Shown piece by piece: positions 56,574-64,000 of a stretch of DNA of 64,000 nucleotides. How positions within the stretch are numbered: the first letter of the stretch is position 1; the number at the start of each line of letters is the position of its first letter. Made by a program: the position numbers and the translations under genes. The stretch comes from Bacteroidaceae bacterium (GTDB lineage: Bacteria; Bacteroidota; Bacteroidia; Bacteroidales; Bacteroidaceae): assembly GCA_024697945.1 (NCBI GenBank), contig JAILRU010000135.1, positions 1 through 64,000 of the forward strand, in the 5' to 3' direction. A model generated the notes under the pieces. The model was given only the letters and a program-made list of their open reading frames with translations, made no database searches and had not been told where the DNA came from.

Positions 56574-59500
56574 TCAATCGCTGCTTCTTACAAATATCTT
56601 TTGCCCGTTGTTGATATATAGTCCCCTTTTTAATTTTAATGAAGAGTGAAGAGTGAAGAGTGAAGAATTTGCTCCCTCTCTGATTTTTCGGCCAGCGAGG
56701 TCATAGACGGCATTATCATTTATCATTTGTCCTTTATCATTTAGACGCGGGGCGTCGCCAATGCCCGTGGTGTTGTCGTAGTCGATGGTTACTACGTCGC
56801 CTTGCTTCACTCCGGGAATGGTATAGACATCGCCGTCTGCAATGGGCGCTACGCTTTCTCCGTTGAGGCGGAAGGTATATACTGCATTTTTCAGTTTTGC
56901 ATAGCGGATGCGCAGGGGCTGTCCGGCATGGCTGGTGATGGTGGCGCTGGTAATGGTGCCGTTCTGCCATGTCTCATCGACGGTGAAACCTGCCTGGGCC
57001 TTCAGGCCTGCAACGCTGCCGTCTTTCCAGGCGGATGGCAATGCGGGAAGCAGGGTGATGATGTCATCGTAGGACTGCAGCAGCATTTCGCAGATGCCGC
57101 TGGTGCAGCCGTAGTTGCCGTCGATCTGGAAGGGCGAATGGGCATCGAAGAGGTTGTAGTAGCATCCGCCGTAGTTGCCCATCTCGATGACGTAGCTGCC
57201 GGAGTGCCGGAGTGCCAGCGAGAGATTTTTGCGGGCGCGGTCGCCGTCGAGGCAGCGGCTGTAGGTGTTGGTCTGCCAACCCATCGACCATCCGGTCACG
57301 TCGCCGTTGCGGGCTATCTGTCCGTTGTAGGCTGCCTGGAACAGTCGCTTGCCTGCTGTGCTCTGGTCGTAGGCGCTAACCTGCGAGAAGGGATAGAGGC
57401 ACATGAGGTGGGAGAGGTGGCGGTGACCCGGGTCAGAGAGGGGATTGTTCTTCCACTCGGAGATGCAGGTCTTGCCATTGTAGGTCTCGGTCCACAGTCC
57501 TTTGTCGAAGTTGTCGTAGAGGTCCTGGATTACTGCTATCTCTGCTGCCGTCAGTGGCGATTCCTCGCCCAGCTCTGCGTGTCCCTTCATTACCTCGTCG
57601 AGCACTTCGTAGCTGGTCTGCTGTGCAAAGGCCGTCACGTCGGTGGGTCCGTGCTCGGGGCTCCATTCGCCTGTGATTTCATAGAGTCCTTTGCTGTCCT
57701 TGGTGGCGATGGATTTGGTGAAGAGGGCGCACTGGTACATGACGGGCAGGGCTCGCTTCAGGAACTCGCGGTCCAATGTGTATTTATAGTAGCGCCAAAG
57801 GTGTGTGCAGTACCACGACCCGCAGGTCTTGATGGAGCCGTTGCACCAGTTGGATGTGCCGCCGAAGATGTTGTTCTCCACGGCTACCATCCATCCCTTG
57901 GCTCCGCTTTTGACTTTGCTTGCCAGCTGATACCAGGGCGAATTGGAGCCAGGTGCGCCCAGGTCGAGGATGTAGTTGAGGAAGGGCAGGTGCATCTCGG
58001 AGAGGTTGGCGGGGTCTGCGGGCCAGTAGTTCATCTGGACGTTGATGTCGGCGTGTATGTCGCAATGCCAGAAGCTGGTGTTGCTGCGGTCGTTCCAGAT
58101 GCCTTGGAGGTTGGAGGGCGCATGGATGGTGGTGTCGAGGTTGGCGCCGATGGTGAGGTAGCGGCCGTACTGGAAGTAGAGGGCTTCGAGGAAGAGACCG
58201 TCGCTGCTTGCCTTGTTCTGCGTCGAGGCGTTGTAGTATTTGATGAGGTCCTCGGTGGTCTTGGTCGAGCTTCCGCCCAGGTTGAGGCTGACGCGGTTCA
58301 TCAGGGCGCTGTGGGCTGCCTTGTGGTCGGCAAGAAGTGTCGCAAAGCCCTTCACGGCAGCTTCATCGATGCGAGTGCTGACTGTGGCGGAGAGTTCAGA
58401 AGCCGTCGCTCCGCTCTTGCAATTTGCTTTGCTCGCGTCGTAATCCGTAGCGGCAGCCATGATGATGTTCACCCAAGACGCGCCACTGACATTGATGCCG
58501 TTGGAGCTTGTGACTATTGTGCCGTTGCTCTCCACCTTGAAGCGTGTGTTGTAGCTGACAATCTGCATCTTGCCGGAGAATGTCGCGGAGGCTGTTCCGT
58601 CGTCTTCCAAAGCGTATGTCACACTGCTCGCATTGATTTCGGTGTCGGGCGCGTAGCTGATGTCGAGATCCATCGTTTCCTGTCCCACCGATTCGTACAC
58701 CGCCTCGTAGTGTGCCACGAAGACGCGGTCTGTGGCAGAGGCGAAGTAGCGGCGTTGGAAGGTGGTCTGATGGTCAGGCGACTGGAAGTTGACGCCTGCC
58801 ACGCCGTCTATGATGTCGAGGAAGCGGTTGTAGTTTTCGATGGGTTTGCCGTCGGACGAAGCAGCCGAGAAGGTTCCGCTCTTGTCCTTGACTAGAATCG
58901 AGCCGAAGTTCTGGAAATAGCCCTGATTGCCGGAGTTGGTGGCTGTGCCGCTCCAAAGCGTTTTCTCGTTGAACTGTATGTCGTCGCAGAGCACGCCGCC
59001 GCGAATGGTGGCGCCAAGCTGGCCGTTGCCCATCGGCAGGGCATACTCCATCCATGTGTCGGAGACGCCTGTCGCTGTGGCGGGGACGTCGTACCACAGG
59101 GAGAAGTCGTGGATGTCGGTCGGACGCGAGCCTTTCTCTCCTACGCAGAACTCGGTGGGCTGGACATCTGCTTCAGCGACGAGGTAGAGGATGTTGTTGA
59201 CGTCTGAGGCCTGCCAGAGTCCGATTTCCTTGCCTACTCCTGTGCCGCCCCATTGGTTTAAGTAGCGGTTGGCCTGACCTGCTGCACCCAACCAGGCTAT
59301 CTCGTAGTTGCCGGCATAGTTCGTGTTTTTCGTCATCTCGATGGTGAAGCCGTTGGCATCTGCACCAGCGCGCGTCTTGAGTCTGTTGCCGTCGTAATAG
59401 GCTTTGCGCCCTGAGCCTTTGTTGACGAGCTGGAAGTTGTTCTCGTTGCCGACGAGTTTCCACAGCTGGCTCGGTTCGCCGTACTTACGTCCCTGCGTTG

Positions 59501-60116
59501 TGACGTTTTTGCCTGCCCCCATGTCCTGGAGCACGAGGCTCGAGTTGGCGAAGGTGACATAATAGTAGCCGTCCTCCTGTTCCTCTGTAGAGAAGAAATC
59601 GGGAATGCCCTGAATGGTGAGGATGAAGCGTGAGCCGGCATCGTTGCTGCCAGAGGCATTGTCCCAGTAGGCGAGGTAGTCCCCACGTTTGTTCCAGTAC
59701 TTGTGCTCGGAGCCGTGGTCCTTGATCCAGAAGCCCGCGCCGTTCTTGCCCATGTCGAACTTGGTGACATTCTTGTTGTTGTCCTCCGTCACCATCTTAG
59801 CTCTGCCATTGGCTTCGGAGCCTGTCATACCAAGCACGTATCCTTCGCCTCGGGCTTTGTTGTAGAAGGAGTAGCCGTCGGTGTCGTTACCGATGAAGGT
59901 CCAAAGGCCTGTGTCCTCAGTGTCTTCGGTGGTGTTGTTCAGTAACAGATATACGCCATCCTTGTAGCCGGTCTTGAAACTGAGATAACCGCCGTTGGCA
60001 ACTTTGATGGTGTACCACTTTGCCTTGCTCAGGTCGGCAGCACTGGCATGGGTGAAAGGGTGAAAAGGAGAAAAAGTGAAAAGGAGTAGAATCAGAAGAA
60101 GTGTTATACGTTTCAT
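56574..60116 (-). CDS. GH95-like alpha-L-fucosidase with N-terminal lectin-like module and sorting-like tail
   Basis: [63 protein letters not shown]; tail [10 protein letters not shown]...[19 protein letters not shown]. Confidence 0.92.
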   Translation of the reverse strand: MKRITLLLILLLFTFSPFHPFTHASAADLSKAKWYTIKVANGGYLSFKTGYKDGVYLLLNNTTEDTEDTGLWTFIGNDTDGYSFYNKARGEGYVLGMTGSEANGRAKMVTEDNNKNVTKFDMGKNGAGFWIKDHGSEHKYWNKRGDYLAYWDNASGSNDAGSRFILTIQGIPDFFSTEEQEDGYYYVTFANSSLVLQDMGAGKNVTTQGRKYGEPSQLWKLVGNENNFQLVNKGSGRKAYYDGNRLKTRAGADANGFTIEMTKNTNYAGNYEIAWLGAAGQANRYLNQWGGTGVGKEIGLWQASDVNNILYLVAEADVQPTEFCVGEKGSRPTDIHDFSLWYDVPATATGVSDTWMEYALPMGNGQLGATIRGGVLCDDIQFNEKTLWSGTATNSGNQGYFQNFGSILVKDKSGTFSAASSDGKPIENYNRFLDIIDGVAGVNFQSPDHQTTFQRRYFASATDRVFVAHYEAVYESVGQETMDLDISYAPDTEINASSVTYALEDDGTASATFSGKMQIVSYNTRFKVESNGTIVTSSNGINVSGASWVNIIMAAATDYDASKANCKSGATASELSATVSTRIDEAAVKGFATLLADHKAAHSALMNRVSLNLGGSSTKTTEDLIKYYNASTQNKASSDGLFLEALYFQYGRYLTIGANLDTTIHAPSNLQGIWNDRSNTSFWHCDIHADINVQMNYWPADPANLSEMHLPFLNYILDLGAPGSNSPWYQLASKVKSGAKGWMVAVENNIFGGTSNWCNGSIKTCGSWYCTHLWRYYKYTLDREFLKRALPVMYQCALFTKSIATKDSKGLYEITGEWSPEHGPTDVTAFAQQTSYEVLDEVMKGHAELGEESPLTAAEIAVIQDLYDNFDKGLWTETYNGKTCISEWKNNPLSDPGHRHLSHLMCLYPFSQVSAYDQSTAGKRLFQAAYNGQIARNGDVTGWSMGWQTNTYSRCLDGDRARKNLSLALRHSGSYVIEMGNYGGCYYNLFDAHSPFQIDGNYGCTSGICEMLLQSYDDIITLLPALPSAWKDGSVAGLKAQAGFTVDETWQNGTITSATITSHAGQPLRIRYAKLKNAVYTFRLNGESVAPIADGDVYTIPGVKQGDVVTIDYDNTTGIGDAPRLNDKGQMINDNAVYDLAGRKIREGANSSLFTLHSSLKLKRGLYINNGQKIFVRSSD
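56641..56668. repeat. Heptanucleotide array GAAGAGT x3 plus GAAGAAT, coding
   Basis: gaagagt gaagagt gaagagt gaagaat in the GH95 tail. Confidence 0.9.
56711..56745. repeat. Heptanucleotide array (ATTTATC family), coding
   Basis: cattatc atttatc atttgtc ctttatc atttaga at the GH95 tail junction. Confidence 0.85.
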
Positions 60117-60173
60117 AATGTACTGTAGTTTTAGTTATTTCGTGATTTCGATATTTCGATAAGCTTTAGGGTT

Positions 60174-61226
60174 TTATCCTTCGCGGAGGAAGTCGAGCAT
60201 TTCAAAGATGTCGTCCTTCGAGGCTTGCTGGTTGATGCGGATGTCTCCGATGCCGCCCAGCAGGGTGAAGTTGATGATGTCACCTTCGTTCTTCTTGTCG
60301 TGCGTCATGAATTCGTAGAGACGTTCGTACTGTTTGCAGTCAAGGGCAAAGTCGCCATAGTTCTGTCGGATGAACTGCACTGTCTGGCGCAATTTGTCTT
60401 TTGGGAAGCCGCATTTCACAGTACTCAGATAGAGCTCGCAGATGAGGCCCCAAGCCACAGCATAGCCGTGCAGGACGGTGTGTTCCTGTTCCATGGCGAG
60501 GCTCTCGAGCGCGTGACCTGCGGTGTGCCCCAGGTTGAGTGCCTTGCGTAGGCCTTTCTCTGTCGGGTCTTCCTCCACGATGTGCTCCTTGACAGCCACG
60601 CTCTTCGCTACAAGGGTGCCGAGTTGGGCGTAGTCGAGTTCATCGAGGTCGAATCGAAGCAGCTCAGCCCAGGTTTCAGTATCGCTGATGAGGCCGTGTT
60701 TGAGCATCTCGGCAAAGCCCGAGAGGATGTTCCGATGGTCGAGTGAGCGCAGGAACTCGCTGGAGAGGATGACTGAGGCAGCGCAGTTGAATACCCCAAT
60801 CTCGTTCTTCAGTCCACCAAAGTTGATTCCCGTCTTGCCCCCCACGCTGGCATCGACTTGACTGAGCAGCGTCGTCGGAATGTTGATGTAGGTGATGCCG
60901 CGCTTGAAGGTACTGGCAGCGAAACCACCCAGGTCTGTCACCATGCCGCCTCCCAGGTTCACCAGGAGCGAGTGGCGAGTGGCACCGCCTTGCTGCAGGG
61001 CTGCCCAAACATGAGTGAGCGAATCCAGCGTTTTGTTGTCGTCCGTGTCGCCAATGGTAATCATCTGTGCTCCTTCGAAGCAGGGTAGGGTACTGACGAG
61101 CGGCCAACAGAGCCTGACCGTCGTCGTATCTGTGAGTACGAAGAGACGGTCGTATGATTGTCTCTTAATGGCACCCTCGATATCCACCAGCAGGTTTTGG
61201 CTTATGATAACTTCCTGTTTATTCAT
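60174..61226 (-). CDS. aroB: 3-dehydroquinate synthase
   Basis: LVNLGGGMVTDLGGFAASTFKRGITYINIPTTLLSQVDASVGGKTGINFGGLKNEIG...NLGHTAGHALE. Confidence 0.96.
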   Translation of the reverse strand: MNKQEVIISQNLLVDIEGAIKRQSYDRLFVLTDTTTVRLCWPLVSTLPCFEGAQMITIGDTDDNKTLDSLTHVWAALQQGGATRHSLLVNLGGGMVTDLGGFAASTFKRGITYINIPTTLLSQVDASVGGKTGINFGGLKNEIGVFNCAASVILSSEFLRSLDHRNILSGFAEMLKHGLISDTETWAELLRFDLDELDYAQLGTLVAKSVAVKEHIVEEDPTEKGLRKALNLGHTAGHALESLAMEQEHTVLHGYAVAWGLICELYLSTVKCGFPKDKLRQTVQFIRQNYGDFALDCKQYERLYEFMTHDKKNEGDIINFTLLGGIGDIRINQQASKDDIFEMLDFLREG

Positions 61227-61340
61227 GGATGTAAGTACATATTACGTTTGCAAAGATACATATTATATATCATTAAAGAGAAAAATGGTGTCGAAGAAAA
61301 TGAGAAAAATGAGAAAATATGAAAGAAAGTTTGGCAAATG

Positions 61341-61372
61341 TTTGGCTGTTCCATGAAAAAGCTGTATCTTTG
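61341..61372 (+). promoter_or_regulatory. Canonical Bacteroidetes promoter for tRNA
   Basis: TTTG (61341-61344)-N20-TATCTTTG (61365-61372). Confidence 0.75.
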
Positions 61373-61401
61373 CGCTCGCAAATCCGAAAGGAATAGCGGA
61401 T

Positions 61402-61475
61402 GGCGGGATAGCTCAGCTGGTTAGAGCGTCGGATTCATAATCCGGAGGTCGTGGGATCGTGACCCACTCCCGCTA
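61402..61475 (+). tRNA. tRNA with CAT anticodon (Met-type)
   Basis: GGCGGGA acceptor pairs TCCCGCT; D-arm GCTCAGCTGGTTAGAGC; anticodon loop TTCATAA; T-arm GTGGG-ATCGTGA-CCCAC. Confidence 0.95.
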
Positions 61476-61525
61476 CAGGAAAAAGGACTCATTTCGAGTC
61501 CTTTATTTGCATTATTATTATAATT

Positions 61526-63106
61526 ATGAAAGAAAGCCTACTCCAGTTCGGTACATTAGCATCTGCTTTTTTACCTGTTATTCCCGCCGCAGCCAAGACT
61601 CAGAAGGGGAATCCGTCTGTCGATAACCGTCAGCAGCCCAACGTCATAGTCATCCTGGCCGATGATCTTGGATATGGCGACCTTGAGTGTTTTGGTGCCT
61701 CACGTGTGCAGACTCCCAATGTCAATGTTTTGGCACAGAGCGGTATTCGCTTCACGAACGCACATGCTATCGCTGCCACCAGCACTCCGTCGCGTTATGG
61801 CTTGCTTACTGGCGAATATGCTTTCAGGCATCCCAATACCGATATCGCACGTGGTAATGCAGGTATGATTATTCGTCCTGAGCAGTTTACAATAGCCGAT
61901 GCCTTCAAGAGTGCGGGCTATGCCACCGCCGCCATTGGAAAATGGCATCTGGGATTGGGCGACAGGGACGCAGAACAGGACTGGAATGCACAGCTACCCA
62001 TGCATCCAGGCGATATAGGCTTCGATTACCATTATATCATGGCAGCAACGGCAGACCGTACTCCCTGCGTTTTCATTGAACAGGGTCATGTGGCCAACTA
62101 TGACGCTTCCGCTCCTATCAAGGTAAGCTACGAGGAGAATTTCCCAGGCGAGCCTACAGGCAAGGAGAATCCTGAATTGCTCTTTAACCTCAAGGCTAGT
62201 CATGGGCACAATCAGAGCATCGTCAACGGCATCGGCCGTATCGGTTATATGAAGGGTGGAGGCAAAGCTCTTTGGAAGGACGAGAATATTGCTGACAGCA
62301 TCACAGCCCATGCCATCGGTTTCATCCAGAAACACCAGCAGGAGCCTTTCTTCATGTATCTGGCCACCAATGATGTACATGTGCCTCGCTTCCCCCATGA
62401 GCGTTTCCGTGGTAAGAACCCAATGGGTTTTCGTGGCGACGCCATTGCACAGTTCGACTGGACGGTGGGACAGGTTATCTCTGAGTTGGAGCGTCTGGGC
62501 TTGCGACAGAACACCCTTATCATTCTTAGCAGCGACAATGGTCCAGTGGTGGATGACGGCTATCAGGATCGTGCCGTAGAGCTTCTTGGCGACCATCGTC
62601 CCGCAGGCCCCTATCGTGCCGGCAAATACAGCACCTTCGAGGGTGGCACTGTCGTTCCCGCCATTGTTTCGTGGCCCAAGAAGGTTCAGGCGGGACAGGA
62701 GTCGGATGCCCTCATTTCGCAGATTGACTGGTTGGCATCTCTCAGCACTCTTGTTGGTGCCCGTATCCCCAGAGGCGGCGCCATAGACAGCCAGAACCAT
62801 CTCAGTACTCTTTTGGGCGAAGACAGGCAGGACCGTTCCTACGTCCTGGAGCAGGCTGCCAATCACGCCCTTTCTGTTCGTACAAAAGAGTGGAAGTACA
62901 TTTCCCCAAGCCAGGGACCTGCCGTTATCTCAGGACCGAACATGGAGAGCGGATATGCCCGTGAGCCCCAGCTCTACAACATGCAGCAGGCCTACGAGCA
63001 GGAAAATGTCGCCCTTCAGCATCCGGAGGTAGTCTTCAAATTGCAGTCTTATATAGAAAAGGAACGCACAGGCGGCAGGGGCTACACCTCACCGATTTCC
63101 AAGTAA
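61526..63106 (+). CDS. Sulfatase (S1 family, serine-type S-x-P-S-R motif)
   Basis: NVIVILADDLGYGDLECFG...ATSTPSRYGLLTGEY...AIGKWHLG. Confidence 0.93.
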   Translation: MKESLLQFGTLASAFLPVIPAAAKTQKGNPSVDNRQQPNVIVILADDLGYGDLECFGASRVQTPNVNVLAQSGIRFTNAHAIAATSTPSRYGLLTGEYAFRHPNTDIARGNAGMIIRPEQFTIADAFKSAGYATAAIGKWHLGLGDRDAEQDWNAQLPMHPGDIGFDYHYIMAATADRTPCVFIEQGHVANYDASAPIKVSYEENFPGEPTGKENPELLFNLKASHGHNQSIVNGIGRIGYMKGGGKALWKDENIADSITAHAIGFIQKHQQEPFFMYLATNDVHVPRFPHERFRGKNPMGFRGDAIAQFDWTVGQVISELERLGLRQNTLIILSSDNGPVVDDGYQDRAVELLGDHRPAGPYRAGKYSTFEGGTVVPAIVSWPKKVQAGQESDALISQIDWLASLSTLVGARIPRGGAIDSQNHLSTLLGEDRQDRSYVLEQAANHALSVRTKEWKYISPSQGPAVISGPNMESGYAREPQLYNMQQAYEQENVALQHPEVVFKLQSYIEKERTGGRGYTSPISK

Positions 63107-63123
63107 GTTACCTTTTAAGGCTT

Positions 63124-64000
63124 TTATTTCCATTCGTCGCGCCAGCGAATGACGGGTTTCCCGTCCTCAAACTCTATCGGGAGCCAGATGTAGCGGGCAT
63201 CAATGGGATGTCGCGGACGCCAGATGTCGGCCATGAAAATATATTGAGAGTTCAGAGTTAGGACGAATGTGCTTTGTCCGCCGAAGGTTATCTCAGCTTT
63301 GGGCCCTCGGCAGGGATTGGGGTGTTGCGTCCAGGGGCCCCAGATGCTTGGGGCAGAAAACATACGGGCCTCGTTGGGAGCCCAACCCGTGCAGCCAGAA
63401 GTAATCATCCAGTAGGTACCTTCGTGCTTGAAGATGGCAGGCGCCTCGTTGTGACCTGCAGGTGCGACGCGTGTGTAACGGCCGCTGTGGTGCAGGTAGT
63501 CGTCCGTCAGTTCTGCGATGTGCAGGGTCAGGTTCTCTTCCGACGAGAAGATATGGTAGGCCTTCCCGTCGTCATCCACGTAGAGCGTCATATCGCGTGA
63601 CATCTGTCCGCCCTCGAAGTCGCGTTTTACGAAAAGTCCCTGCTCCACAGCCCTGAGCCAGGCGGGCGTCCATTCTTCCTTGTAATTAGCCCCATCAAGC
63701 GTGTCTATGACTGCCAGTTCCTGTTCTCCGAACTCCACAGGCCAGATGCCTGCATCTGCCCTTTGCGAATAGAGAAACTTGTAGGGACCATCGGGCTGGT
63801 CGGCTACAGCCACACCATAGCGTGCCGCATTGTAGCCCTGCCCTTTCAGCTCCAAGTGGAACCACATGCAGAACTTCTTCGTCGCCTCATTGTATATCAC
63901 CTTCGGACGCTCCAGGACGCAACCTCGTTCAATGTCATGGCCGCGTTCGTCCGTGACGCTGAGTGCCACGCCGCAGTTCCGCCAGTTCAGCAGGTCCTCC
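63124..64000 (-). CDS. GH43-family glycoside hydrolase (5' truncated by window edge)
   Basis: RPKVIYNEATKKFCMWFH...SRDMTLYVDDDGKAYHIFSSEENLTLHIAELTDDY...HNEAPAIFKHEGTYWMITSGCTGW; frame stays open to 64000. Confidence 0.85.
   Translation of the reverse strand, partial: EDLLNWRNCGVALSVTDERGHDIERGCVLERPKVIYNEATKKFCMWFHLELKGQGYNAARYGVAVADQPDGPYKFLYSQRADAGIWPVEFGEQELAVIDTLDGANYKEEWTPAWLRAVEQGLFVKRDFEGGQMSRDMTLYVDDDGKAYHIFSSEENLTLHIAELTDDYLHHSGRYTRVAPAGHNEAPAIFKHEGTYWMITSGCTGWAPNEARMFSAPSIWGPWTQHPNPCRGPKAEITFGGQSTFVLTLNSQYIFMADIWRPRHPIDARYIWLPIEFEDGKPVIRWRDEWK

Noticed and set aside
56802-58895. 697-aa plus-strand ORF
   Set aside because: Antisense shadow of the GH95 gene.
60055-60110. Heptad array (TTTTCAC-like) in the GH95 signal peptide
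   Set aside because: Suggestive but the phase drifts by 1-2 nt; not counted as a strict array.
1-64000. Prophage, ICE, transposase, toxin-antitoxin or restriction system
   Set aside because: No integrase, transposase, phage structural, MTase or TA-type translations seen in the ORF track.

Overview
The window looks like a Bacteroidales chromosome segment, probably Prevotella/Segatella-like. The basis is TTTG-N19/20-TAnnTTTG promoters, C-terminal tails of the form YDLxGRKxxxxLxKGIYIxNGKKxxxK, and many secreted modular proteins.

Coding content, left to right:
- The 3' end of a histidine kinase, then an ABC exporter cluster (two tandem FtsX/MacB-like permeases, ATPase, TolC-like, HlyD-like) behind a possible sigma-54 promoter.
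- A minus-strand operon-like run: tandem F5/8C protein, NMT1-like binding protein, Cache-HAMP-SpoIIE-HATPase protein, SLC13/RCK transporter, STAS protein, and a truncated SLC13 copy.
- A secreted-protein/CAZyme region: GH92, GH43+VCBS, alkaline phosphatase, DUF3472-like, LamG proteins, two CotH proteins, papain-like protease, SGNH hydrolase, GH95.
- A sigma/anti-sigma/plug-like locus, aroB, a tRNA with CAT anticodon, a serine-type sulfatase, and a partial GH43.

The strongest unexplained signals are two kinds of short-period DNA array:
1. 11-nt-period arrays at four intergenic sites (about 8.74-9.02, 18.29-18.41, 37.10-37.36 and 54.52-54.64 kb). They share period and partial dyad symmetry, not sequence. 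The one at 37.1 kb has its own canonical promoter and may make a structured ncRNA.
2. Strict 7-nt-period arrays at about 18 sites, drawn from a small vocabulary of heptamers. They occur in UTRs, signal peptides, internal coding sequence, and at the junction with near-identical C-terminal tail cassettes on unrelated secreted proteins.

Family names are by eye from the translations. No database search was run.
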